Assembly: GCA_900552295.1 (NCBI GenBank)
Contig: URZB01000001.1
Location: 1 to 23,956, forward strand
DNA from: an uncultured Collinsella sp.
GTDB lineage: Bacteria > Actinomycetota > Coriobacteriia > Coriobacteriales > Coriobacteriaceae
Direction of reading: 5' to 3'
Length of the DNA stretch: 23,956 nt
The stretch's first letter is position 1, and each line of letters begins with the position of its first letter. Position numbers and translations under genes: made by a program. Below are positions 7,761 through 15,394 of the stretch, one piece after another. The notes beneath the pieces are model-generated. The model searched no databases. It was given only the letters and a program-made list of their open reading frames with translations, and was not told the DNA's origin.

Positions 7761-8180
7761 ATGATTAAAGAGCTTTGCCACGACGAGGCTATCCTGTCCC
7801 AGCGTTGCGAGGTTGCGACCGTCGAGGACGAGTCGGTCGCACAGGACCTGATCGATACCATCAAGTCGCTCGACGATGCCGGCTGCCTTGCCGCTAACCA
7901 GATTGGCGTTACCAAGAAGGTTTGCGTCTATCTGGACGACGCCGGCGAGCCCCACGTGCTCTACAACCCCCGTCTGGTGTTTGGCCTGGGCGCCAGCAAG
8001 ATGGAGGAGAGCTGCCTGACGCACGAGGAGGTCACCAAGTCCACGCGCTATATCAAGTGCAAGGTTGCCTTTGACCAGATTGTCGACGGCAAGATGCGTG
8101 AGCGCAAGCAGGACTTTGTGGGCTTCGAGGCTCAAATGATTCAACACATGATTGACCATTGTCTCGGCAAACTTGTCTAG
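7761..8180 (+). CDS. Peptide deformylase-like protein with degenerate active site
   Basis: A 139-residue protein with the peptide deformylase fold and all three motifs recognisable but altered. Motif 1 is AGCLAANQIG (consensus GxGLAAxQ), motif 2 is ESCLT (consensus EGCLS, with metal-binding C85), and motif 3 is QHMIDH. Metal-binding H129 and H133 are kept, but the catalytic glutamate of HExxH is methionine (M130). Deformylases remove the formyl group from N-terminal fMet using that glutamate, so the usual activity is doubtful unless another residue substitutes. The ATG at 7761 follows GGAGG at ideal spacing; the ATG at 7749 overlaps that site. A second paralogue with an intact HEIDH is at 15395-15805. 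The gene ends in a clear terminator. Confidence 0.88.
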   Translation: MIKELCHDEAILSQRCEVATVEDESVAQDLIDTIKSLDDAGCLAANQIGVTKKVCVYLDDAGEPHVLYNPRLVFGLGASKMEESCLTHEEVTKSTRYIKCKVAFDQIVDGKMRERKQDFVGFEAQMIQHMIDHCLGKLV

Positions 8181-8214
8181 AGTGATTTGATCGGGGATTG
8201 AACCTGTGCTTTTG

Positions 8215-8250
8215 GCCCGGGCATGACATTGTTGTCATGTCCGGGCTTTT
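8215..8250 (+). terminator. Intrinsic terminator after the deformylase-like gene
   Basis: A 14-bp stem (GCCCGGGCATGACA / TGTCATGTCCGGGC, one G-U pair) with a TTGT loop, followed by TTTT. Confidence 0.93.
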
Positions 8251-8313
8251 GTGTTTAGCGCCTTTTTGTTTGGAGACAATGAAATTAGCAAGAACGTAAA
8301 GCTAGGAGGCGCT

Positions 8314-9279
8314 ATGTGTACGAGTATTCGATTTACCGATAATTCTGGCCACATGTATCTGGGCCGCAATCTCGACTGGAGCTTTGACTACGGCCAACAG
8401 GTTCGCGTGATGCCGCGCGGGTTTCACATTCCGTATTCGTTTATCGACGACGCGACAGCGGCGCACGCGGTGATCGGTATGTGCATCGATTACAAGAACT
8501 ATCCCATGTTTTTCGATTGCGGTAACGATGCGGGTCTGGCTGTGGCGGGGCTCAACTTTCCCGGCTATGCCGAGTATGCCGAGGGCCCTGTCGACGGCAA
8601 GACCAATATCGCGGCCTATGAGTTCCCCCTGTGGGTGGCAGCGACGTTCTCGACGGTCGATGAGGTCGAGGCCGCGCTGCGCGACACGGTGATTGTCGCC
8701 AAATCTGCCGGAGAGGGGCTGGGCGTGTCGCTGCTCCATTGGATTATCGGCGACAGCCAGCGCAGCATCGTGGTCGAGATGATGGCTGACGGCCTGCATG
8801 TATACGACAATCCGGTCGACACCCTTGCCAACCAGCCGACCTTCCCGTGGCACATGGAAAACCTGCGCACCTATATCACTGCCACAAGCGATTTTCCGCA
8901 GACGGCGACATGGCGTGGCGCCGAGCTCAAGCCCTATGGAGCCGGTGCCGGCATGCGCGGCATTCCGGGCGATTGCTATTCGCCGAGCCGTTTTGTAAAG
9001 GCGGCGTACCTCAATGCCAATTACCCGCAAAAGGAGAGCGAGACCGAAAACGTCGTTCGCATGTTCCGCTCGCTCGAGGGCGTGGTGATGATCGAGGGAG
9101 CGTCCAGGATGGGCGATGGCAAGTTCGAGAAGACTATCTACACCGGATGCTTTAGCGCGCGCACGGGCAATTATTACTACGCGATGTATGGGGATCCGTC
9201 GATTCGCTACGTGAGCCTGATGGATGCCGAGGGCGCGAGCCCCGATAGGCTCGTGGTTCCCGAGCCGCGTCGTTCGTAG
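8314..9279 (+). CDS. Choloylglycine hydrolase family (bile salt hydrolase-like)
   Basis: A 321-residue Ntn-hydrolase of the linear amide C-N hydrolase family. After Met removal the N-terminal nucleophile is C2 (MCTSIRF). The other key positions match bile salt hydrolases almost number for number: R18 and D21 in GRNLDW, N81 in GLNFPGYA, N173 in LANQPTF, and R226 in SPSRF. There is no signal peptide, so it is probably cytoplasmic. The ATG at 8314 follows TAGGAGG by 4 bases; an upstream GTG at 8251 would bury the catalytic cysteine and is rejected. It probably deconjugates glycine- or taurine-conjugated bile salts, which suits a gut organism. Penicillin V acylase or N-acyl-homoserine-lactone acylase activity within the same family is the main alternative. 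Confidence 0.9.
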   Translation: MCTSIRFTDNSGHMYLGRNLDWSFDYGQQVRVMPRGFHIPYSFIDDATAAHAVIGMCIDYKNYPMFFDCGNDAGLAVAGLNFPGYAEYAEGPVDGKTNIAAYEFPLWVAATFSTVDEVEAALRDTVIVAKSAGEGLGVSLLHWIIGDSQRSIVVEMMADGLHVYDNPVDTLANQPTFPWHMENLRTYITATSDFPQTATWRGAELKPYGAGAGMRGIPGDCYSPSRFVKAAYLNANYPQKESETENVVRMFRSLEGVVMIEGASRMGDGKFEKTIYTGCFSARTGNYYYAMYGDPSIRYVSLMDAEGASPDRLVVPEPRRS

Positions 9280-9300
9280 CTCACCGGTCCGTTGCGACAT

Positions 9301-9338
9301 AAAACGGCTCCGCACCTTTTATGAGATGCGGAGCCGTT
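9301..9338 (-). terminator. Intrinsic terminator of kup
   Basis: A perfect 12-bp stem (9303-9314 / 9327-9338) followed on the minus strand by a TTTT run, 22 bases after the kup stop. The plus side lacks a U-tract but the hairpin also separates the convergent bile salt hydrolase gene. Confidence 0.88.
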
Positions 9339-9360
9339 GTCGTCAATGGCTGGTGGCGTG

Positions 9361-11592
9361 TTAGAAGTTGGCGTCGTTGAGCTGGGTGCTCTCGAGTCCG
9401 TCGAGTTGCTGTTGCTCGGGCGTATCGGCGACGCTCTCGAGCAGCTCGGTGGGATCGACGTTCATACTCTTGCCGGCCTCGTTGCCGTTGACCAAGTCGT
9501 CCGAGAAGATATCGACTTCCATTTCCTCGGCCTCTTCGATCTGAACCTCGAGCGGCACCTGGGTGCGCACGAGCTTAACGGCCGGGCGCATGCGGGCAAA
9601 CAGTGGCACGTACTCGATGATGATGGCCGAGTTCTCGAGACCATACCAACGTGCCGGGCTTCCGCAGGCGCGGCGGACGGCGTACTTGATGGCCATGACG
9701 CGATGGTCGTTGCGGTTGATGTCCGTTTCGGGGGCGAGCATCTTGCGCAGCATGCAAAAACGGAAGTCGCCCACGTTGCCGCGCGTCTCGTAGATGGAGT
9801 AGGTGTGGTGCTGCGGTGGCAGCTCTCCCGAGGCCATCAGGTCGCCAACGATCTGGCGCAGGTAGGCGTTGATGCGCTGGTTGACCTTAAAACCCAGGTC
9901 CAAGCGCACGCGGAACAGGAAGTCTGTGCCAAAGGTCTCAACGGAATACTCGTGCGTATAGGGCTCGTCGGTAACGTGTACGTTGATGAACCAATATGCC
10001 TTGGCACGCTTGGGGTGCTTGTCCAAGATGGAGTAGAGCACGTCGCGGTCGAGCGTGAGCGGGTCGGGACTGTTGGTAAGGAACACCAGATTGTCGGCGA
10101 GCACGGGGTAGGTCTCGTCGTTGCGCAGGCGGCCGAGCTGGTCAATGTACTTGGAGACGGGCAGCAGGATCGTCTGCGTGCGCTCGATGGCGGTGCCGCG
10201 GCGCCACACGTACATAAGGCCAAACAGCAGCGCGGCCAGGAAGATCATGACGTAGCCGCCGTCAAAGAACATGGTGAGGCACGAAGCGAAGAAGCACAGC
10301 TCAATGGCACCAAAGAGCAGGGCGAAGACGCAGGCGCCCAGCTTGTGCTTGAGGATGCCGGCGATGTAGCTCGTCAAAAGCGTCGTGGTCATGAGCATGG
10401 TCACGGTAATGGCGAGGCCGTAGGCGCTCTCCATGCGCTCGGAGTTTTGGAACAGCAGCACGATGAAGATACAGCCGACCCACATGATGTTGTTGACGAG
10501 CGGAATATAGAGTTGGCCCTTGGTGTCGCTGGGGTAGTGGATGCGCAGATGCGGCATAAGGTTGAGGCGCGTTGCCTCCGAAACCAACGAGAACGAGCCG
10601 GTGATGAGCGCCTGCGAGGCGATGATGGCCGCCACGGCCGAAAGCACGATGGCAAAGGGGCGCAGGGGCTCGGGGAGCATCATATAGAACGGGTTGACGA
10701 TATCCATCGCGAGCATCTGGGGATTGGAATTGTTGGCGAGCAGCCAAGCGCCCTGACCCAGATAGTTAAGGATGAGGGCTGCCTTTACGAACGGCCAGGA
10801 TGCGTAAATGTTAGCCTTGCCCACGTGACCCATGTCCGAATAGAGCGCCTCGGCGCCGGTCGTCGACAGGAAGACGAAGCCGAGCACCATGATGCCCGAG
10901 TGGTTGATGGGCGAGAACAGGAACATGATGCCGCGGATGGGGTTGAGCGCGCGTAGGATGGACAGGTTGCCGAGCATGTTGAACAGGCCGGCGCCAGCCA
11001 AGAACAGGAACCACAGCGTCATGAGCGGGCCGAACAGCTTGCCGATCGACGAGGTGCCGGCGCGCTGCATGGCAAACAGGCCGCAGATAATGATGATGGT
11101 GATGATGATGACGTTGGTCTGGCCGTCACCCAAAAGCGCATGGCCCCACTCGATAGTGCGCAAGCCCTCGATGGCCGTGGTAACCGTGACGGCGGGGGTG
11201 AGGATGCCGTCGGCGAGCAGCGCCGCGCCGCCGATCATGGCGGGAAGGATCAGCCACGGCGCCACTTTGCGCACCAAGCTAAACAGGGCGAAGATGCCGC
11301 CCTCGTTGTGGTTATCGGCCTTCATGGCGATAACCACGTACTTGACCGTGGTCACGAGCGTCATGGTCCAGATGACGAGCGAAAGCGCTCCTAAGATCAT
11401 GTCCTCGCTGACGGTACCGATGCCGCCGTTGTTGGCGACGATTGATTTCATGGTGTACATGGGGCTCGTGCCGATGTCGCCGTAGACGACGCCGAGCGTA
11501 ACGAGCAGCATGCCAGCGGAGAGGGGAATGGCTCCATGCCCGCCTTGACCACGCTGATCTTGGGGGCTTGCCTCCAGTTTGTTATGTGCCAC
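9361..11592 (-). CDS. kup: Potassium transporter Kup (KUP/HAK/KT family)
   Basis: A 743-residue membrane K+ uptake protein, normally a K+:H+ symporter. The family signature GVVYGDIGTSPMYTMKSI opens the first helix, followed by KYVVIAMKADNHNEGGIFAL, GGAALLADGILTPAVTV and FLSTTGAEALYSDMGH; about 12 hydrophobic segments occupy the first 450 residues. The rest is a cytoplasmic C-terminal domain ending in an acidic, low-complexity tail, making the protein roughly 120 residues longer than E. coli Kup. The start is taken as GTG at 11592, because AAGGGAG lies just upstream; the ATG at 11610 has no ribosome binding site. A 7-bp inverted repeat lies 20 bases upstream. No ydaO-type c-di-AMP riboswitch, common before K+ transporters in related phyla, was recognised. 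Confidence 0.95.
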   Translation of the reverse strand: MAHNKLEASPQDQRGQGGHGAIPLSAGMLLVTLGVVYGDIGTSPMYTMKSIVANNGGIGTVSEDMILGALSLVIWTMTLVTTVKYVVIAMKADNHNEGGIFALFSLVRKVAPWLILPAMIGGAALLADGILTPAVTVTTAIEGLRTIEWGHALLGDGQTNVIIITIIIICGLFAMQRAGTSSIGKLFGPLMTLWFLFLAGAGLFNMLGNLSILRALNPIRGIMFLFSPINHSGIMVLGFVFLSTTGAEALYSDMGHVGKANIYASWPFVKAALILNYLGQGAWLLANNSNPQMLAMDIVNPFYMMLPEPLRPFAIVLSAVAAIIASQALITGSFSLVSEATRLNLMPHLRIHYPSDTKGQLYIPLVNNIMWVGCIFIVLLFQNSERMESAYGLAITVTMLMTTTLLTSYIAGILKHKLGACVFALLFGAIELCFFASCLTMFFDGGYVMIFLAALLFGLMYVWRRGTAIERTQTILLPVSKYIDQLGRLRNDETYPVLADNLVFLTNSPDPLTLDRDVLYSILDKHPKRAKAYWFINVHVTDEPYTHEYSVETFGTDFLFRVRLDLGFKVNQRINAYLRQIVGDLMASGELPPQHHTYSIYETRGNVGDFRFCMLRKMLAPETDINRNDHRVMAIKYAVRRACGSPARWYGLENSAIIIEYVPLFARMRPAVKLVRTQVPLEVQIEEAEEMEVDIFSDDLVNGNEAGKSMNVDPTELLESVADTPEQQQLDGLESTQLNDANF

Positions 11593-11612
11593 GTGGACTC
11601 CCTTGGACATCC

Positions 11613-11637
11613 GGTTATCCGTCTAGGACAGATAACC
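11613..11637 (-). promoter_or_regulatory. Leader hairpin upstream of kup
   Basis: GGTTATC and GATAACC form a perfect 7-bp inverted repeat with an 11-base spacer, ending about 20 bases upstream of the GTG start. It could be a protein binding site or an RNA hairpin near the ribosome binding site. Function unknown. Confidence 0.4.
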
Positions 11638-11692
11638 TTTATGCCGTCTTTATACATACAAGAGCAGTTTGGCACATCAGGTTATTTTAGAC

Positions 11693-11716
11693 AATAATCC
11701 CCAGCTGAGGATTATT
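11693..11716. promoter_or_regulatory. Palindrome between the EamA gene and kup
   Basis: AATAATCC and GGATTATT form a perfect 8-bp inverted repeat with an 8-base spacer containing AGCT. It lies 34 bases after the EamA stop and about 100 bases before kup (both on the minus strand). There is no U-tract, so it may be a weak terminator for the EamA gene or an operator for kup. Confidence 0.4.
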
Positions 11717-11749
11717 TATGTATGCAGGTAGCATTTCAAAGCAGGGGCT

Positions 11750-12661
11750 TTAAGCACGTGCTGCCTGGGCGATGCCAGCCTTGGCGTTTGCGCGTTTGCC
11801 GGCGAGTTCGCAAAAGATCGCGCCGCCGATGATAAGCACGGCGCCCATCAGACGGACCGGTGTTATGGCTTCGCCCAAAAGGACGGCCGAGAACACGACC
11901 GCCGAAAGCGGCTCGAGGTAGCCGACGACGGCGACGGTCTGGACGGGCAGTTTGGCGACGGCGCTAAAGTAGAGCAGGCAGCCGATGCCGGTGTTGACGA
12001 CGCCGAGCATGACGACGGCGCGCCAATCAATACTGGCGGCGACGCCGGCGGACAGGAATGAGGGGGCGCCCTGCGTGAGGAGCGTAAGGACCAGCGCGGT
12101 CACAAAGGCGGCGCTCACCTGGAGCGCGGAGTTCTCGAGGCCCTCGATGTGCGGCGCACCCTTGCTGGCGATGACCATCAATGCATAGCAGAAGGCCGAG
12201 GCGATGCCGCAAGCGATACCCGCAATGGGCATATTGCCGCCTAGACCTTGTGCCGCAATGAGAAAAGCACCGCAGGCGACGGCGATAAAGCCGGCGATTT
12301 TGCTGCCGGTCAGCTTTTCGCCAAAGATGAGCGGGGAGAGCGCCATGACGATGATGGGGCCGCAGTAGTACAGCAGCGAGGAAACGCCGACGCCGATCGT
12401 CTGGTAGGCTCGGAACAGAAAAATCCAGCTGGCGCCCAGCGCGGCTCCCGAGAGGAGGAGGGCTGCGGCTTCGCGGGGGCGAGATGGCGCCTGCAACTTA
12501 TGGCGTTGGGTGATGGCGAGGATGGTGACAAGCGAGAGTGCGCCCAAAAACGTGCGCAGGAGCACGATATCGGAGCTCGGCAGCGCGATGGCGGCGGCGA
12601 TGATGCCGTTGGAGCCAAACAACAGCAATGCTGCTAAGTACGTAAACAGTCCGTTGTTCAT
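11750..12661 (-). CDS. EamA/DMT-family transporter
   Basis: A 303-residue inner-membrane protein with about ten hydrophobic helices in two repeated EamA halves, the layout of the drug/metabolite transporter superfamily (roughly residues 5-135 and 145-290). Typical segments are LLRTFLGALSLV, SSLLYYCGPIIVMALSPLIFGEKLT in the first half, and YLEPLSAVVFSAVLLGEAITPVRLMGAVLIIGGA in the second, the conserved EamA C-terminal pattern. The start ATG follows GAGGGGA. It is divergent from a LysR gene, with a T-N11-A palindrome in the gap, the usual arrangement for an exporter under its own LysR regulator. The substrate is unknown; members move amino acids, purines and other metabolites. Confidence 0.9.
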   Translation of the reverse strand: MNNGLFTYLAALLLFGSNGIIAAAIALPSSDIVLLRTFLGALSLVTILAITQRHKLQAPSRPREAAALLLSGAALGASWIFLFRAYQTIGVGVSSLLYYCGPIIVMALSPLIFGEKLTGSKIAGFIAVACGAFLIAAQGLGGNMPIAGIACGIASAFCYALMVIASKGAPHIEGLENSALQVSAAFVTALVLTLLTQGAPSFLSAGVAASIDWRAVVMLGVVNTGIGCLLYFSAVAKLPVQTVAVVGYLEPLSAVVFSAVLLGEAITPVRLMGAVLIIGGAIFCELAGKRANAKAGIAQAARA

Positions 12662-12690
12662 ACGCTGACATCCCCTCTATATCCGAGCAT

Positions 12691-12707
12691 GTTCACTATG
12701 GGTGAAC
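12691..12707. promoter_or_regulatory. Candidate LysR operator between the EamA and LysR genes
   Basis: GTTCAC and GTGAAC form a perfect 6-bp inverted repeat with a 5-base spacer, containing the T-N11-A motif of LysR-type sites. It sits in the divergent gap, 30 bases upstream of the EamA start. Confidence 0.55.
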
Positions 12708-12728
12708 TGGCTATAGAAGAAAAGCGAA

Positions 12729-12734
12729 TATAAT
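12729..12734 (+). promoter_or_regulatory. Candidate -10 box for the second LysR gene
   Basis: A consensus TATAAT, 45 bases upstream of the GTG start of the LysR gene and 21 bases after the candidate operator. The -35 region overlaps the operator palindrome, which would suit autoregulation. Confidence 0.5.
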
Positions 12735-12779
12735 TCATAGATAACATGACAAAAGCTCATGCATATGTGGAGGGGTGCC

Positions 12780-13637
12780 GTGGAAACGAATATTCAAAAG
12801 ATGCAGGTGCTGCTTGAGACCGTGCGCGCCGGAAGTTTTACGCGCGCCGCCGAGCGGCTGAGCTATTCGCAGTCGGGCGTGAGCCGTATGGTGGCCGATC
12901 TCGAGGCCGACTGGGGCTTTAAAGTGCTCGATAGAAGCCGCGAGGGCGTAGTGCTTTCTGCCGATGGGCGGCAAGTTATGCCGGCGGTCGAGGCGTTGTG
13001 CGAGGAATTTGTTCGTTTGCAGCGACGGGTGGATGAGATGCGTGGGCTCATGCGCGGCAAAATCTGCATCGGTACGTTTTCGAGCGTGGCGACCCACGTG
13101 CTGCCGCCGGTGATTGCGCACTTTCGCGCCGATCACCCGGACGTCGATTACGAGCTGCTGATGGGTGATTACTCCGAGATTGAGCAATGGGTGGCGGAAG
13201 GTCGCTGCGACCTGGGCTTTATTCCGCGCGAACCACGCGGCGCCGGCATGGCGTCGCGGCCATTGGTGCAAGATGAGTTGATGGCCGTGGTGCCAGCGGA
13301 CTCCTCGCTTGCTACCGCGGAGGTCGTTTCCCTTGCCGATTTGGCCAACGAGCAGTTTATTCTGCTGGAACGCGGTAGCGACGACGAGATTACGCCGCTG
13401 TTTCGCCGCGCGGGCCTGGCGGTACGCTCTAAGCTGTCGACCTGGGATGATTATGCGATTATGGCCATGGTCGAGGACGGTCTGGGCGTGAGCATTCTTC
13501 CGGCGCTCATCTTGCGCCGCTGCCAGTTCGATGTTGCCGTGCGCCCGCTCGAGGGACATCCTCATCGGCAGATCAACGCCATATACCGCACCGCTGACGT
13601 TTCGCTTGCGGCGGCTCGTTTCCTTGAATATCTCTAA
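12780..13637 (+). CDS. LysR-family transcriptional regulator
   Basis: A 285-residue LysR-type regulator. The N-terminal winged helix-turn-helix shows LLETVRAGSFTRAAERLSYSQSGVSRMVADLE, and an effector-binding domain follows from about residue 88 (KICIGTFSSVATHVLPPVIAHF), including the typical EDGLGVSILPALI segment near the end. The GTG at 12780 is chosen because GGAGGGG sits just upstream; ATG codons at 12759 and 12765 lie before or over that site. It is divergent from the EamA transporter, so control of that transporter is the simplest role. No terminator is visible after the stop; the next gene starts 162 bases downstream with its own apparent promoter. Confidence 0.92.
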   Translation: METNIQKMQVLLETVRAGSFTRAAERLSYSQSGVSRMVADLEADWGFKVLDRSREGVVLSADGRQVMPAVEALCEEFVRLQRRVDEMRGLMRGKICIGTFSSVATHVLPPVIAHFRADHPDVDYELLMGDYSEIEQWVAEGRCDLGFIPREPRGAGMASRPLVQDELMAVVPADSSLATAEVVSLADLANEQFILLERGSDDEITPLFRRAGLAVRSKLSTWDDYAIMAMVEDGLGVSILPALILRRCQFDVAVRPLEGHPHRQINAIYRTADVSLAAARFLEYL

Positions 13638-13696
13638 AAGCGCGTACCTGTTGTCTACTTTGGGACAATTCTCGGGGTTCGGTACATTTTCTTATG

Positions 13697-13778
13697 AAAT
13701 TGAACTTTCGGATAATGCGCCGCGCTATACTGCTGCCTAAATTGAACTCAGGTTCAATTTGTGTTCTATAAATTGAAC
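13697..13778. promoter_or_regulatory. Array of AAATTGAAC operator sites with a promoter
   Basis: AAATTGAAC occurs three times in direct orientation (13697-13705, 13739-13747, 13770-13778) and once inverted (GTTCAATTT, 13752-13760). The middle pair forms a perfect 9-bp inverted repeat with a TCAG spacer. A TATACT -10 box lies at 13726-13731, between the first and second sites, so the array spans the core promoter and probable transcription start. It looks like the binding region of a regulator, plausibly the XRE domain of the downstream fusion protein. Confidence 0.7.
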
Positions 13779-13799
13779 TTTGCCAGCAAGGAGGTTCTA

Positions 13800-15320
13800 A
13801 TGGCCCAAGAGGCGTTTAGCGATCGCCTGCGACAGACCATGTCCGATCGCGACGTTCGCCAGTCGGATGTAATCCGCGCATCGGAGATGCTCGGCAAAAA
13901 ACTCGGCAAGAGTCAGATGAGCCAATATGTGAGCGGCAAGACGATCCCGCGGCGCGATGTGGCAGAGCTGCTCGCCCGTATTTTGGAGGTCGATGTTTCC
14001 TGGCTGCTCGCCAGTGACGCCGATCAAGTCGAGACGTCCTCGTCCCATAACGTTGCCAAATCCGAACCTAGTCTCTCAGCTCAAATTCCAAGGAGCACCA
14101 CCATGCGTACTTTTTCTAAATCCACCAAGCTCGATAACGTCCTGTATGACGTGCGCGGTCCCGTCGTCGACGAGGCTGCCCGTATGGAGGACGAGGGCGA
14201 GCGCATCCTCAAGCTCAATATCGGCAACCCGGCGCCCTTCGGTTTTCGCACGCCCGACGAGGTTATCAAGGACATGCGCCAGCAGCTGCCCGACTGCGAA
14301 GGCTATTCCAATTCGCGCGGCCTGTTCTCTGCGCGCAAGGCGATCATGCAGTATTCGCAGATCAAGGGCCTGCCCAATGTTCAGATGGAGCATATCTACA
14401 CGGGCAACGGCGTGTCCGAACTCATTCAGCTTTCGATGAACGCTCTGCTCGACAATGGCGACGAGATTTTGATCCCCAGCCCCGACTATCCGCTCTGGAC
14501 GGCGTGCGCAACCCTCGCCGGCGGTCATCCCGTGCACTATCTATGCGATGAGCAGGCGGATTGGTATCCCGACCTGGAGGATATGGAGTCCAAGATCACG
14601 AGCGCGACCAAGGCCCTCGTCATCATCAACCCCAACAACCCCACGGGCTCGGTCTACCCGCGCGAGGTGCTCGAGGGCATCGTCGAGGTTGCGCGCAGGC
14701 ATCAGCTGATGATCTTTGCCGATGAGATCTACGACCGTCTGTGCATGGACGGCTACGAGCACGTCTCGATTGCCTCGCTCGCTCCCGATCTGCCCTGCGT
14801 TACCTTTAGCGGCCTTTCCAAGTCGCACATGATCGCGGGCTATCGTATTGGCTGGATGGTGCTTTCGGGCAACCAGCGCTGCATGAGCGACTTCATTATG
14901 GGTATCAACATGCTCTCTAACATGCGCCTGTGCTCCAACGTGCCGGCCCAGTCGATCGTCCAGACGGCGCTCGGTGGCCATCAGTCGGTCAACGACTACA
15001 TCCGTCCCGGCGGTCGTGTCTACGAGCAGCGCAACTTTGTGTATGAGGCACTCAACAAGATCGATGGCATCTCGGTGGTCAAGCCGCGCGCGGCGTTCTA
15101 TATCTTCCCCAAGATGGATGTTAAGAAGTTCAACATCACCGATGACGAGCAGTTTGCCCTCGACCTGCTGCACGAGAAGAAGATTCTGATCACGCGCGGC
15201 GGCGGCTTTAACTGGGCCGAGCCCGATCACTTCCGCATCGTGTACCTGCCGCGCATGGAAGTGCTCAAAGAGTCGCTCGAAGACCTCGCCGACTTCTTCG
15301 ATCATTACCGTCAAAGCTAA
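13800..15320 (+). CDS. XRE-family HTH / alanine aminotransferase (AlaA-like) fusion
   Basis: A 506-residue two-domain protein. Residues 8-72 are a Cro/C1-type helix-turn-helix (RQSDVIRAS, KSQMSQYVSGKTIPRRDVAELL), followed by a Ser-rich linker (about 75-101). From residue 102 the sequence is collinear with E. coli AlaA: KLDNVLYDVRGPV, LNIGNPAPFGF, YTGNGVSELIQLSMNALL, PDYPLWTA, INPNNPTG, FADEIYD, PLP lysine K341 in FSGLSKSH, and VPAQSIVQTALGG. All expected PLP-binding residues are present, so it should interconvert pyruvate and alanine with glutamate as donor. Start ATG follows AAGGAGG by 5 bases. A second in-frame start with its own strong ribosome binding site lies exactly at the AlaA boundary. 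Similar HTH/aminotransferase fusions are annotated in Bifidobacterium. Confidence 0.94.
   Translation: MAQEAFSDRLRQTMSDRDVRQSDVIRASEMLGKKLGKSQMSQYVSGKTIPRRDVAELLARILEVDVSWLLASDADQVETSSSHNVAKSEPSLSAQIPRSTTMRTFSKSTKLDNVLYDVRGPVVDEAARMEDEGERILKLNIGNPAPFGFRTPDEVIKDMRQQLPDCEGYSNSRGLFSARKAIMQYSQIKGLPNVQMEHIYTGNGVSELIQLSMNALLDNGDEILIPSPDYPLWTACATLAGGHPVHYLCDEQADWYPDLEDMESKITSATKALVIINPNNPTGSVYPREVLEGIVEVARRHQLMIFADEIYDRLCMDGYEHVSIASLAPDLPCVTFSGLSKSHMIAGYRIGWMVLSGNQRCMSDFIMGINMLSNMRLCSNVPAQSIVQTALGGHQSVNDYIRPGGRVYEQRNFVYEALNKIDGISVVKPRAAFYIFPKMDVKKFNITDDEQFALDLLHEKKILITRGGGFNWAEPDHFRIVYLPRMEVLKESLEDLADFFDHYRQS
14090..14105 (+). promoter_or_regulatory. Internal ribosome binding site and in-frame ATG (stand-alone AlaA)
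   Basis: AAGGAG at 14090-14095 lies 7 bases before ATG at 14103, in frame with the fusion at residue 102. The ATG falls where free-standing AlaA proteins begin. A 405-residue aminotransferase without the HTH could therefore be made from the same mRNA. Confidence 0.65.
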
Positions 15321-15342
15321 GGGATAGAGGCTCTATACAATC

Positions 15343-15380
15343 GAAAGCTCCCTGCAGTTGCTTGGCTGCAGGGAGCTTTC
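15343..15380. terminator. Terminator hairpin between the AlaA fusion and def
   Basis: A perfect 14-bp stem (GAAAGCTCCCTGCA / TGCAGGGAGCTTTC) with a 10-base loop between two convergent genes. The U-tract is short on both sides, so efficiency is uncertain. Confidence 0.75.
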
Positions 15381-15394
15381 TTGAATCGGTGGAA

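Noticed and set aside
9337..10956. A 539-codon plus-strand open frame opposite kup
   Set aside because: Antisense shadow of the kup C-terminal half; composition is Val/His/Gly-rich without domains, while the minus strand has unmistakable KUP motifs.
11593..11749. ydaO-type c-di-AMP riboswitch before kup
   Set aside because: The 157-bp gap lacks the conserved blocks I would expect, and the space is short for this aptamer plus a platform.
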